64,000 bases of DNA from Vulcanimicrobiota bacterium (GTDB taxonomy: Bacteria > Vulcanimicrobiota > Vulcanimicrobiia > Eremiobacterales > Eremiobacteraceae), in NCBI GenBank assembly GCA_013290125.1, contig JABCYQ010000007.1, positions 1 through 64,000 on the forward strand, given 5' to 3'. Below the pieces are notes generated by a model. It ran no database searches. It had not been told where the DNA came from and saw only the letters and a program-made list of their open reading frames with translations. Shown piece by piece: positions 24,559 through 34,207 of the stretch (positions within the stretch are counted from its first letter, which is position 1; each line of letters begins with the position of its first letter). The translations under genes were made by a program, and so were the position numbers.

Positions 24559-27024
24559 CTAAGGGGTCGACGCGGCGTCGACCGCCATGTCCTCGGACCA
24601 TGCCGAACCTTCAGCTAGCAACTCGTCGAACTCAGGCGGGGATAGCCGTCGATGGATCTCCTCAAGCAACCGCTCATACGCCCACTTTTCCGTCGCTTCG
24701 CGCTCGAGAGCGAGCCGCTCGTACTGAGCGTTGACATAGCCGACGACGCGAGCCGCTGACCTGACCTCGCCGCTGATGGCTTTCAGCAGCGCCAAGTGTT
24801 GGAGCGCCACGTAGGTATTCCACTCGTTGCGCTCACCACGCGCACACCGCAAGCCTGCGCAAGCCGATTCTCTTGCATCCTGTAATCGCCCGAGCGCGAT
24901 GCAATACGCGGCACGATTGTTGTGATCGATGGCGAGGTTCGCCACTTCCTTGCCCCGCGACGTGATCTCAAGCGATTCGGTCACAAGGCGAAGTGCGCGT
25001 TCGGGGTGGCCGTCCGCGAACTCCAACTCGCCGAAATTGCCGAGCACGTCCGCGGTGGCAAGCTCGTCGCCGATCTCCCTGCACGCCGCAACCGCCTGGA
25101 TGTAGTGCCGCCGTCCGCCTGCGAGGTCGCCTTGCGCATACGCACTCACACCAAGAAGTCCTAGGCACGAAGCGATGCCGACTTTGTCCCCACGTTCGCG
25201 AAACGCGGCGACGGCACGTTCGATGACTCGGCGCGCCTCATCGGTGTTTCCGGTTTGAAGCAGACTATATGCGAGCATGCGCAGAGAATACGCCGCACCG
25301 CGCAAGTCGCCGACATGCTCGTAGAGTTTGAGGGCGCGCTCTGCGCTGGCTCGCATCGGTTCGCCCTGCATAAATCGCGCTCGCGCCCGCCAAAGCCGAG
25401 CCGCAACGGCAGGTTGGCAGTCTTCATCAATGGATTCAAGACCGAGCGCCACCCAGGTTCGCGCTTCCCCGGCGAGGCCGCCGAGGAACCAAAGCCGCTC
25501 GAGGTGCCCCGCGATGGCGGCGCCGGTCGCGACATCGTTTCGCGCGGTCAACGCCCAGCGCATCGCGGCGCGGTAGTTCTCGACGTCCAGCTCGACCGTC
25601 GCAAGCCAAGCAGCGGCAGAACCATATCCGTAGCGCTCGTCGGCCTCGATCGCTTGCTTCAAGAAATAGGCGGCGTGCCGCCGCGCGAGCAGATCCATCT
25701 CTCCGGCGATCGCGAGTTCTTCAAGTACGTACGCTTTCGTCGTCTCAAGGAGATGGAAGCGCTCCCGCCGTGGTCCTGCCTCGACCGCGACAAGCGATTT
25801 GTCGACAAGCGCTGCCACGAGATCCACGAAATCGCCCTCGTCGAGTCCCTCGCCGGCGCAGATCGCGGTAGCCGCGTCAAGTGTGAAGCCGCAAAAAACG
25901 CCGAGCCTGTTGAGCAGCCGCCGCTCGTCGGCACTGAGATGGTCGTAACTCCAGTCGATCAGCGCCGTGAGCGTCTTGTGCCTTGGCAGCGCGGTCCGTG
26001 AACCGCCTGTCAGTAGACTGAAGCGGTCTTCAAGCTTGCGCGCGAGGCTGCGGACGTCCAACGCGTTGGTTCGGCTCGCAGCCAACTCGATCGCGAGCGG
26101 GATGCCATCAAGGCGGATGCAGATCTCGGCGACCGCGGGAGCGTTCTCGTCCGTGAGGACGAAGCGCGTGTCGGACGCTCGAGCGCGATCGACGAACATC
26201 TCGATGGCGCCGAACGCCGCAGCCTGCTCGGCGTCTACGACCGGATCTTGCTCCGGTACCGACAACGACGGTACCCGGTGCACGACCTCGCCTTCAACCC
26301 CAAGCGATTGGCGCGATGTCGCGAGGATGCGAATACCGGGGCATCGCCGTAGGATTTCTTCGATCAGCGTTCCGACGCCATCGAGGACGTGCTCGCAGTT
26401 GTCGAAGATGAGGAGCGATTGCATAGCGGCGAGCATATTGATAATGTTTTCCGTCGGCGTGGCTCGCAGAACGTCGCGGGTTGCGAGCGTCTTTGCGACG
26501 ACCGCCGGCACCAGCGACGGATCAGAGAGAGGAGAGAGATCGAAAAACCATACTCCATCGTGGTGACGATCCAGTCTGTCGAGCCCGACGCGGACCGCGA
26601 TCCTCGTCTTGCCCACACCTCCGGACCCGGAGAGCGTAAGTAGACGGCTGCCGTCAAGTAACGCCTGCACCACCGCCAGCTCTTCGGTCCTGCCGACGAG
26701 TGCTGTGAGTTGGATGGGCAGGTTGTTCTTCTGCGCAACGGACATCCTTGCGGGAGCGGTCGCCTGGAGCAATCCAAGTCGTCCGGCCTCGACCACCGCT
26801 CGAGTGCGAGTCGTCGCGCCGAGCTTATCGAGGAGGTGATGGATGTGCGTCTCGACGGTGCGGCGGCTGATCGCAAGCCGTTGCGAGATCTCTTTGTTCG
26901 TCAAGCCATGTCCCATCAATGCGAGAACTTCGAGCTCGCGTTGAGTGAGCAACTCGCCTGATAAAGACGGATCGTCGCGCGCCGGTTGCCCGGTCGCAGT
27001 TGTCGATTCGAGGTCCTGCGTCAT
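24559..27024 (-). CDS. LuxR-type regulator with NB-ARC-like ATPase and TPR region
   Basis: An 821-aa regulator. A LuxR helix-turn-helix occupies residues about 26-84 (LTQRELEVLALMGHGLTNKEISQRL). An NTPase domain follows with Walker A GSGGVGKT (133-140) and Walker B LLIFDNCEHV, then a winged linker and a C-terminal TPR-like sensor region. MalT/LAL regulators carry the HTH at the C-terminus; here it is at the N-terminus. ATP-driven oligomerisation on inducer binding is the expected mechanism. The last codons overlap a palindrome at 24565-24583. Target genes unknown. Confidence 0.85.
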   Translation of the reverse strand: MTQDLESTTATGQPARDDPSLSGELLTQRELEVLALMGHGLTNKEISQRLAISRRTVETHIHHLLDKLGATTRTRAVVEAGRLGLLQATAPARMSVAQKNNLPIQLTALVGRTEELAVVQALLDGSRLLTLSGSGGVGKTRIAVRVGLDRLDRHHDGVWFFDLSPLSDPSLVPAVVAKTLATRDVLRATPTENIINMLAAMQSLLIFDNCEHVLDGVGTLIEEILRRCPGIRILATSRQSLGVEGEVVHRVPSLSVPEQDPVVDAEQAAAFGAIEMFVDRARASDTRFVLTDENAPAVAEICIRLDGIPLAIELAASRTNALDVRSLARKLEDRFSLLTGGSRTALPRHKTLTALIDWSYDHLSADERRLLNRLGVFCGFTLDAATAICAGEGLDEGDFVDLVAALVDKSLVAVEAGPRRERFHLLETTKAYVLEELAIAGEMDLLARRHAAYFLKQAIEADERYGYGSAAAWLATVELDVENYRAAMRWALTARNDVATGAAIAGHLERLWFLGGLAGEARTWVALGLESIDEDCQPAVAARLWRARARFMQGEPMRASAERALKLYEHVGDLRGAAYSLRMLAYSLLQTGNTDEARRVIERAVAAFRERGDKVGIASCLGLLGVSAYAQGDLAGGRRHYIQAVAACREIGDELATADVLGNFGELEFADGHPERALRLVTESLEITSRGKEVANLAIDHNNRAAYCIALGRLQDARESACAGLRCARGERNEWNTYVALQHLALLKAISGEVRSAARVVGYVNAQYERLALEREATEKWAYERLLEEIHRRLSPPEFDELLAEGSAWSEDMAVDAASTP
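24565..24583. repeat. Palindrome at the 3' end of the LuxR-type gene
   Basis: GGTCGACGC and GCGTCGACC around one base, preceded by AAGG. The layout resembles a diverged member of the GGGCCGAC family, here inside the last codons of a gene (C-terminal VDAASTP). It could work as a terminator for that gene. Confidence 0.4.
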
Positions 27025-27188
27025 AGCCTACACCGTTGGAAAATGACCTCCGCCAACAGCAATAACCAAGGCGGCCAATAACGGACCGCTCACGGTGACC
27101 AGCGCCGTTCACGTTTGCGGTGGCGTAACCCTGGCTTAAATCGGCCTCTGGGTCAGATCGAACAAGGAGACAAATTGGCGGAACGGTT

Positions 27189-27800
27189 CTACGCGGGGAC
27201 GCGCATCGCGTGGAGGACCGCGTCGGCGGCAGCATCGATGCCGAGGCGATCGGTGTTCACGACCAGATCGTAGTTCGACGCATCGCGCCAGTCGACATGA
27301 TAGTGCGTCTGCATATATGCAGCGCGAGCTGAATCCGATTTCTTGATCTCGCGCATTGCTTCTTCACGGGAGTGCGAGCCGCGGCGCATCAAGCGAGCGA
27401 TGCGACCCTCGTGAGAAGCCGCGACGAAGATCCGAAAGACGTCCCGCCGATCGCGAAGCAAAACCGGCGCGCCGCGACCGATGACGACTAGCGGCTCGCC
27501 ATGAGCGCGTTCTTGGATGATGCTTTCGGTGAGCTGCACGAGCCGCTCTTCTGACCAATCGGGCAGACCGTCTGGACCATACGATTCAGGATAGGCCGCC
27601 GTGATCACGCGGAATAGGCGATCGACAAAACTTTCGACGTGTTCGTCGCGTGCACGCACGTATGCCAGCGGCGCGCCGATACGCGCGGCGACGAGATCGA
27701 CGATTTGATTATCGAGAAGCTCGGCATGCATCGCTTGCGCCAAGCGCTCGCCGACGTCGCGGCCGCCCGATCCAAGTTCACGCCCGATCGCCACGATCAT
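27189..27800 (-). CDS. Cytidylate kinase-like protein
   Basis: A 203-aa P-loop protein. It opens with MIVAIGRELGSGGRDVGERLA, whose GxxxSGGxxVG is the nucleotide-binding loop of the cytidylate-kinase-like family (PF13189). It contains the arginine-rich lid segment RIARLMRRGSHSREEA and ends with the NTD...DAAADAVL segment usual in the family. True CMP kinases are longer and differ in the CMP-binding insert, so the substrate is uncertain. The start at 27800 removes a non-conserved 17-residue extension. Confidence 0.8.
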   Translation of the reverse strand: MIVAIGRELGSGGRDVGERLAQAMHAELLDNQIVDLVAARIGAPLAYVRARDEHVESFVDRLFRVITAAYPESYGPDGLPDWSEERLVQLTESIIQERAHGEPLVVIGRGAPVLLRDRRDVFRIFVAASHEGRIARLMRRGSHSREEAMREIKKSDSARAAYMQTHYHVDWRDASNYDLVVNTDRLGIDAAADAVLHAMRVPA

Positions 27801-27999
27801 GGGCGCAGTGATTCGGGCGAGGGCCAATCCCCGCCTTGCGAGGCTTTTCAAGCCGTGGGTGAGAAACGGCCGCCGATGCGCGGGGTCAGCCGCTTACGGT
27901 TGTCCCTCGACCGCGTCGTGGAAACACGTCTCTTTCAATGAATATGCCCTCGATGCTCCCCATCATGCCGCGAGCGTCACTGCTTTGAGCGAGGCCGGC

Positions 28000-28308
28000 A
28001 TGGTGCTGCCGTTGGCGCGGCGCATCATCGTCGACGGTCTGCTAGCGAGCACGCCCGACGCAGACGCGCTGGTCTACAGGGTCACGCCGCGCGGATTTTT
28101 TCTCGCGCCGCGCGAGCCGGGCCGCGTCCACGATTATCGCTATGATGACGATGCGGAGACGTTCCAGGTCTTCGACCAGTTCGGCGATCCCGTCGCGCTG
28201 GTCGCGCTCGACGACGATGAATGGATCGCCGTTTTGCGCGGCTTCAACGGCGTGCCGTTCCACTTCGGCGGCGCGCAACTGCTGTTGGCGGCGCTCGCGG
28301 CCAAGTAA
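28000..28308 (+). CDS. Hypothetical protein
   Basis: A 102-aa soluble protein, acidic in the middle (YRYDDDAETFQVFDQFGDP) and ending in a hydrophobic helix. No family recognised. The start is uncertain: ATG at 28000 with GAGG upstream, or an upstream in-frame TTG at 27985. It lies between the divergent kinase-like gene and the isocitrate dehydrogenase gene on the same strand. Confidence 0.5.
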   Translation: MVLPLARRIIVDGLLASTPDADALVYRVTPRGFFLAPREPGRVHDYRYDDDAETFQVFDQFGDPVALVALDDDEWIAVLRGFNGVPFHFGGAQLLLAALAAK

Positions 28309-28417
28309 TCGCGTGGCGCCGGTGTCGTGAATGTCGCGCTCGCGTGCAGGGCGGTTCCTGCGCCGACAAAAAGATGCGATGGTTCGCAAGTGGAGCATTC
28401 CAAGACGAGGACGACGC

Positions 28418-29851
28418 ATGTCCGGCAACACGCCCATCACGGTCGCATACGGCGACGGCATCGGTCCAGAGATCATGACGGCCGGCCTCGATATACTCAA
28501 GGCGGCCGGCGCGCGACTCGACATCCATGTCATCGAAGTCGGCGAAAAGGTTTACCTCGCGGGCAATCCGGCGGGCGTTTCGGCGGATGCGTGGGATAGC
28601 ATCCGGCGCACCAAGGTTTTCTACAAGGCGCCGATCACCACGCCGCAAGGCGGAGGGTACAAGAGCCTCAACGTCACGACGCGAACGACCTTCGGATTGT
28701 ACGCCAACGTCCGGCCGTGCGTCGCCTACGCGCCATTCGTCCGCACGAAGCATCCGGGGATGGACGTCGTCATCGTGCGCGAGAACGAAGAAGACGTCTA
28801 CGGTGGAATCGAGTACCGCCAGACCCAAGACATGACCGAATGCCTGAAGCTGATCTCGCGGCCGGGCAGCGAGAAGATCGTCCGCTTCGCCTTCGAATAC
28901 GCGCGGCGCAATAGCCGCAAAAAAGTCACGTGTTTCACCAAAGACAACATCATGAAGATCACCGATGGCACCTTCCACCGGATCTTCGACCAAGTCTCGG
29001 CCCAGTATCCCGACATCCAGAACGAACACTGGATCGTGGACATCGGCTCGGCGAAACTCGCCGACACGCCCGAAGCGTTTGACGTCATCGTCATGCCGAA
29101 TCTCTACGGCGACATACTTTCTGACGTCGCGGCGCAGATCGCCGGCTCCGTGGGACTTGCCGGTTCGGCCAACATCGGCGATACGGCCGCGATGTTCGAA
29201 GCGATCCACGGTTCCGCGCCCCGCCGCGCGGGTCAGAACGTGGCGAATCCATCGGGCCTGCTGCTCGGCGGCGTCCTCATGCTCGTGCACATCGGCCAGG
29301 GCGAGATCGCGACGAAAGTCCACAACGCGTGGCTGAAGACGATCGAAGACGGTATCCACACCTACGATATCTTCCAAGCCGGTCTCTCAAAAGAGAAAGT
29401 CGGCACGCACGAATTTGCACAAGCGGTCATCGCGCGAATCGGTCAAGCGCCGTCCACGCTGAAGCGCGTCGAATACCCAGCCGCTGCGCCGCACGAAGCC
29501 GCGAGCGTCGTCTCCACGCGGAAGGCGGAGAAGAAGAACCTTGTCGGCGTCGACGTGTTCTTGGACTTGCCGCGAGGGGTGCCCGACGAACTCGGTCAGC
29601 GCTTGCAGCCAGCGGCGGGCGATCTGAAGCTCGCGGCGATATTCAACCGGGGAACGAAGGTCTGGCCGGGCGGTGCAGCGGAGACGTTTTGCACCGACCA
29701 TTGGCGCTGTCGCTTCGTTTCCAAGACTGCCGGCGCCGTCATCGCGCATGGCCAAATCCTCGGGCTGCTCGGGCGAGTGGCCGATGCCGGATTCGATTTC
29801 ATCAAGACGGAAAATCTGTACGACTTCGACGGCAAAGCGGGGTACTCGTAA
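28418..29851 (+). CDS. icd: Isocitrate dehydrogenase, long type
   Basis: Oxidatively decarboxylates isocitrate to 2-oxoglutarate in the TCA cycle. At 477 aa it belongs to the long class typified by Thermus and Rickettsia enzymes, with the isocitrate/isopropylmalate dehydrogenase core (NVRPCVAYAPF, VIVRENEEDVYGGIEYRQ, MPNLYGDILSD) in residues 1-335 and a roughly 140-residue extra C-terminal domain. NADP is usual for the class, but the cofactor was not verified. ATG start with ACGAGG 7 nt upstream. The aconitase gene starts 30 bp downstream, so two consecutive TCA enzymes share a transcript. Confidence 0.92.
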   Translation: MSGNTPITVAYGDGIGPEIMTAGLDILKAAGARLDIHVIEVGEKVYLAGNPAGVSADAWDSIRRTKVFYKAPITTPQGGGYKSLNVTTRTTFGLYANVRPCVAYAPFVRTKHPGMDVVIVRENEEDVYGGIEYRQTQDMTECLKLISRPGSEKIVRFAFEYARRNSRKKVTCFTKDNIMKITDGTFHRIFDQVSAQYPDIQNEHWIVDIGSAKLADTPEAFDVIVMPNLYGDILSDVAAQIAGSVGLAGSANIGDTAAMFEAIHGSAPRRAGQNVANPSGLLLGGVLMLVHIGQGEIATKVHNAWLKTIEDGIHTYDIFQAGLSKEKVGTHEFAQAVIARIGQAPSTLKRVEYPAAAPHEAASVVSTRKAEKKNLVGVDVFLDLPRGVPDELGQRLQPAAGDLKLAAIFNRGTKVWPGGAAETFCTDHWRCRFVSKTAGAVIAHGQILGLLGRVADAGFDFIKTENLYDFDGKAGYS

Positions 29852-29881
29852 AGCCGCGAGCGCGAGAAGGCGAGCGAAATC

Positions 29882-32623
29882 ATGACCAACCGCCTCGATA
29901 GCTTCCATAGCGCGTCCACGCTCGATGTGGGCGGTGTGAAGTACGAGTATTACCGCGTCGAGGCAGCCGGATCGAACGTCAGACGATTGCCCTTCAGCCT
30001 GAAGATCCTTCTCGAAAATCTTCTGCGCTTCGAAGATGGCCGTTCGGTAAGAAAAGATCAGATCGAATCGCTCGCAGGCTGGGATCCGAAAAAACTGCCC
30101 GACCGTGAGATCGCATTTCGCCCGGCGCGCGTTCTGCTCCAAGATTTCACAGGCGTGCCGTGCGTCGTGGACCTTGCGGCCATGCGCGACGCGATGGCCG
30201 AGATGGGCGGGGATCCGGAGAAGATCAACCCGTTGCAAGACGTCGAGCTCGTCATCGATCATTCGGTCATCGCCGACGCATACGGTTCGAGCGGCGCGTT
30301 CGCGATCAACGCCGAACTCGAATTCCAGCGCAACGGCGAGCGCTATCAGCTTCTCAAGTGGGGACAAGAGGCACTTCGCCGCTACCGCGTGCTCCCGCCT
30401 GACCAAGGCATCGTCCATCAGGTCAATCTCGAGTATCTCGCGCGCGTCGTCTTCGAGAACGACCACGGCGGAGTAAAAACGGCATACCCGGATTCGCTCG
30501 TAGGCACCGACTCCCACACCACGATGGTCAACGGACTCGGCGTGCTCGGTTGGGGCGCTGGCGGCATCGAAGCCGAGGCTGCCATGCTCGGCCAGCCCGT
30601 CTCGATGACGATACCGGAGGTCGTCGGATTCCGGCTGACCGGCTCGATGCGCGCCGGCGCGACCGCTACCGATCTCGTGCTGACATGCACGGAGATGCTG
30701 CGGCGTAAGGGCGTCGTCGGCAAGTTCGTCGAGTTCTTCGGCCGTGGACTCTCCAACCTCAGTCTCGCCGACCGTGCGACGGTGAGCAACATGTGCCCCG
30801 AATACGGCGCGACCGTCGCGTTCTTTCCTATAGATGAAGAAACTCTTCGCTATCTCCGCCTGACCGGCCGCGAAAAAGCGCGCATCGAGTTGGTCCGCGA
30901 GTACGCGCTCGCTCAAGGCCTCTTCCGCACGGACGAGACTCCCGATCCGCAGTTCAACGACGTTCTCGAGCTCGACCTCGGCGACGTCGAGCCGAGCATC
31001 GCGGGGCCGCGCCGGCCGCAGGACCGGGTGCCGCTCACGGCAGCAAAAGAATCGTTCTGCAAGGCGTTCGGCGAGTTCAGCGAACGGCGCGAAGCCAAAG
31101 TCGCCGCCGCGACCATGTTCGACGGTGAAGGCAACGAAGCGGCCTTGGCGATGGCGAACCGGCGCGTCGTCTCCTACCGCGACGGCGATGCAACGTACGA
31201 CCTATCTGACGGCGCGGTCGTCATCGCGGCGATCACGAGCTGCACGAACACGTCGAATCCGAGCGTGATGGTCGCCGCCGGCTTGCTTGCGAAGAAAGCC
31301 GTGGAGCGCGGCTTGCAAGCGAAGCCCTGGGTGAAGACCACGCTCGCGCCCGGATCAAAAGTCGTGACCGACTATCTTGCCAAAGCCGGGTTGACGCCAT
31401 TTCTCGAACAACTCGGATTCTATCTCGTCGGCTACGGCTGCACCACGTGCATCGGCAACAGCGGCCCGTTGGCTGATCCGATCGCTCAAGCGGTCAACGA
31501 CAATGATCTGATCGTCGCATCGGTGCTCTCCGGCAATCGCAATTTCGAAGGCCGCGTGCATCCACAAGTGCGCGCGAACTACCTCGCATCGCCGCCGCTC
31601 GTCGTCGCGTATGCGCTTGCCGGGCGGATGGACTGGGATCCGATCGCCGAGCCGATCGGCCACGACACCGCAGGCGTGCCTGTCTACATGCGCGATCTCT
31701 GGCCGACGCTTCGCGAGATCGACGAGACGGTCGGCGCGTGCGTCGCGGAGGCGATGTTCCGCCGGCAATACGCCGATGCGTTCGGAGGCGACGAACGGTG
31801 GAAATCGCTGCGCGTCCAACAGGGCAAGCGCTTCGCATGGGAGCCGGGGTCGACGTACGTAAAGCGCCCACCGTTCTTCGACGGCATGACGGTCGAACCG
31901 GCCAGGCCGCAAGATATCCGGCGCGCGCGGGTTCTCGCGTTCGTCGGCGACAGCGTCACGACGGATCACATCTCGCCCGCAGGCAACATCGCAAAGAGCT
32001 CACCCGCCGGTGCCTATCTCATCGCCAACGGCGTCGAGCCGAAAGACTTCAATTCATACGGCGCTCGGCGCGGAAATCATGAGGTGATGGTGCGCGGCAC
32101 TTTTGCGAACATCCGCTTGAGGAATCGTCTCGTCCCCAACGTCGAAGGCGGCGTCACCCGTCATTTGCCTGACGGCGCGCAGATGACCATCTTCGACGCT
32201 GCGCAACGTTATGCCACGGAAAGCGTGCCGCTCATCGTGCTCGCCGGCAAAGAATACGGCGCCGGTTCGTCGCGCGACTGGGCCGCGAAGGGCCCGCGGC
32301 TGCTCGGCGTTCGCGCGGTGATCGCTGAGTCGTTCGAACGGATCCACCGCTCGAATCTCATCGGCATGGGGATCATTCCGCTGGAATATGAGAACGGTCA
32401 GACTGCCGCCACGCTCGGACTTTCGGGCGAAGAGGAATTCGCGATCTCGGGCCTGAGCGACGGAGTGCGTCCGGGTGCGAAGCTGCGCGTGATCGCCACC
32501 GCGGCAAGCGGCGCGCGAATCGAGTTCACCACGATCGCGCGCATCGACACGCCTGACGAGGCCGAGTACTATCGCCACGATGGCATCTTGCCATATGTCC
32601 TTCGGCAACTGAACGCTCGCTAA
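29882..32623 (+). CDS. acnA: Aconitate hydratase A
   Basis: Interconverts citrate and isocitrate through a [4Fe-4S] cluster. 913 aa, matching the AcnA/IRP1 class. Cluster ligands are visible in [13 protein letters not shown] (about residue 449) and in [12 protein letters not shown] (about residues 517-528). The swivel domain with [11 protein letters not shown] is complete near the C-terminus. It lies 30 bp downstream of icd. AcnA proteins in other bacteria can also bind RNA when the cluster is lost; nothing here tests that. Confidence 0.95.
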   Translation: MTNRLDSFHSASTLDVGGVKYEYYRVEAAGSNVRRLPFSLKILLENLLRFEDGRSVRKDQIESLAGWDPKKLPDREIAFRPARVLLQDFTGVPCVVDLAAMRDAMAEMGGDPEKINPLQDVELVIDHSVIADAYGSSGAFAINAELEFQRNGERYQLLKWGQEALRRYRVLPPDQGIVHQVNLEYLARVVFENDHGGVKTAYPDSLVGTDSHTTMVNGLGVLGWGAGGIEAEAAMLGQPVSMTIPEVVGFRLTGSMRAGATATDLVLTCTEMLRRKGVVGKFVEFFGRGLSNLSLADRATVSNMCPEYGATVAFFPIDEETLRYLRLTGREKARIELVREYALAQGLFRTDETPDPQFNDVLELDLGDVEPSIAGPRRPQDRVPLTAAKESFCKAFGEFSERREAKVAAATMFDGEGNEAALAMANRRVVSYRDGDATYDLSDGAVVIAAITSCTNTSNPSVMVAAGLLAKKAVERGLQAKPWVKTTLAPGSKVVTDYLAKAGLTPFLEQLGFYLVGYGCTTCIGNSGPLADPIAQAVNDNDLIVASVLSGNRNFEGRVHPQVRANYLASPPLVVAYALAGRMDWDPIAEPIGHDTAGVPVYMRDLWPTLREIDETVGACVAEAMFRRQYADAFGGDERWKSLRVQQGKRFAWEPGSTYVKRPPFFDGMTVEPARPQDIRRARVLAFVGDSVTTDHISPAGNIAKSSPAGAYLIANGVEPKDFNSYGARRGNHEVMVRGTFANIRLRNRLVPNVEGGVTRHLPDGAQMTIFDAAQRYATESVPLIVLAGKEYGAGSSRDWAAKGPRLLGVRAVIAESFERIHRSNLIGMGIIPLEYENGQTAATLGLSGEEEFAISGLSDGVRPGAKLRVIATAASGARIEFTTIARIDTPDEAEYYRHDGILPYVLRQLNAR

Positions 32624-32682
32624 CGTCCCCTGTCTTCGATCGACAGCGGGATGGTTCGCGGAACCGGCGAACTCGTCGCGCG

Positions 32683-33099
32683 ATGCAGGGTTTGCGTTCG
32701 TTCGCGTTCGGCCTTGCGGCGTTGCTCATCATCGCGTCGATCGTGCAGAGCGCAGCGCTCGCATGTGCGACGGCGCGCGGCAAGCGAGTCGAATTGACGT
32801 CGCAATCGCTCGACCCCGACGTCTTCGTCTGGGACTCGATGGCGCGTCTCATCAATTATCAGGCAGGCAAATACCTCACCGCCGACGTCTTGCACCACAC
32901 CCTGCTCGCGCCCGCGGGCACACGCGCCGTCGTCCTCATCTGCCGCGATCGCGTCGTCCATCCGCGTTTCATCGACGGCGTCGCCGACGCGGTGGGTGTC
33001 CGACTTCTGAGCGGTCAATACCGCGGCCAATACGGCTGGGTCGTGTCCGAAGATCTCCATATGCTGTTCGGAGCGTCGTCCACTCATCCGTTGCACTGA
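32683..33099 (+). CDS. Hypothetical exported protein
   Basis: A 138-aa protein with an N-terminal hydrophobic segment (FGLAALLIIASIVQSAALA), probably a signal peptide. The rest is a small globular domain with paired Cys residues and no known family. It lies 60 bp after aconitase and 103 bp before the permease pair on the same strand. Confidence 0.5.
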   Translation: MQGLRSFAFGLAALLIIASIVQSAALACATARGKRVELTSQSLDPDVFVWDSMARLINYQAGKYLTADVLHHTLLAPAGTRAVVLICRDRVVHPRFIDGVADAVGVRLLSGQYRGQYGWVVSEDLHMLFGASSTHPLH

Positions 33100-33201
33100 A
33101 TAGCGGATGCCCCAGCCGCTGCAAAGGTCGCCGTCCAAAGGCGCACGAATCAAAGCGGCCGCATCGTCGACGGGGCACCTCGAAGCTTTGACACGAGCCT
33201 C

Positions 33202-34206
33202 ATGCTGAATTACACGATCCGGCGAACGATCCAGGCAGTGCCGCTGCTGTTGCTCATCAGCGTCATGATGTTCCTGATCCTGAACAAGATGCCGGGTGGT
33301 CCGCTCGCCGCGTATATGCAGAACCCGCATATCACCGCAGCCGATATCGCGCGTCTCAAACACAACTTCGGACTCGACCGGCCGCTCTACGTGCAATATC
33401 TCGATTGGTTCTGGCGGGCGCTGCACGGCGATCTTGGCTGGTCGCAAGTGAATTCGACGACGGTGGTCGAGGCGTTTCGCGAACGGCTCCCGGCCACGCT
33501 CGAGCTCATGTCCGTCTCGTTCATCGTGGCGCTGGCCGTCGGATTGACGTTCGGTTTGATCGCTGCCATCAAGCCGTATTCGGGCTTCGACTATTTCGTC
33601 ACGACGTTCGCGTTTTTCGGGATGTCGATGCCGATCTTCTGGCTCGCGATCATGATGCAGATGTTGTTCTCGGTCAACGGCATCCATTTTCCGCCCGCCG
33701 GCATGGAGAAATTCACGTTTGGGTACAGGCTTGATTTCACGCTGCCCTCTGCTGGGGACCAATCGACTGGCGGCGGCGACTTCTGGGATCATCTCAAACA
33801 TCTGATCATGCCGGCGGCCTGCCTCGCGTTGTTGCAGATCGCGACCTGGTCGCGGTTCACGCGCGCCTCCATGCAAGAAGTTCTGCACACCGACTACATG
33901 CGTACCGCGGCCGCGAAGGGCCTGACGTTTGCGAACATGCTTTTCAAACACGGCATGAAGAACGGCCTGATGCCGGTCGTCACGATCATCGCGCTCAGTC
34001 TTCCGAGCCTTGTCAGCGGCGCGGTCGTCACGGAGACGATCTTCGCGTGGCCGGGAATGGGCCGGCTTTTCATCGTCGGGCTGCAGCAACAAGATTTTCC
34101 GCTCCTGATGGGATATCTGATGCTGGTCTCCGTGCTGGTCGTGGTCTTCAACCTGCTGGCAGATCTCGTGTACGGTTGGCTGGACCCACGGGTGAAGTAC
34201 GACTGA
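33202..34206 (+). CDS. dppB: ABC transporter permease, DppB/OppB type
   Basis: A 334-aa integral membrane subunit of a peptide/nickel/opine importer. It has six helices, the start IRRTIQAVPLLLLISVMMF and the EAA loop EVLHTDYMRTAAAKGL typical of DppB. The DppC partner follows after 1 bp. No substrate-binding protein or ATPase gene is in the window, so those subunits must be encoded elsewhere. Confidence 0.9.
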   Translation: MLNYTIRRTIQAVPLLLLISVMMFLILNKMPGGPLAAYMQNPHITAADIARLKHNFGLDRPLYVQYLDWFWRALHGDLGWSQVNSTTVVEAFRERLPATLELMSVSFIVALAVGLTFGLIAAIKPYSGFDYFVTTFAFFGMSMPIFWLAIMMQMLFSVNGIHFPPAGMEKFTFGYRLDFTLPSAGDQSTGGGDFWDHLKHLIMPAACLALLQIATWSRFTRASMQEVLHTDYMRTAAAKGLTFANMLFKHGMKNGLMPVVTIIALSLPSLVSGAVVTETIFAWPGMGRLFIVGLQQQDFPLLMGYLMLVSVLVVVFNLLADLVYGWLDPRVKYD

Positions 34207-34207
34207 T

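Noticed and set aside
29387-30916. Long open frame (509 codons) on the minus strand
   Set aside because: It lies antisense to icd and acnA, and its codon pattern is that of a shadow frame in GC-rich DNA.
32620-34092. Long minus-strand frame (490 codons)
   Set aside because: Antisense to the hypothetical gene and to dppB, rich in Arg, His and Asp, with no domain.
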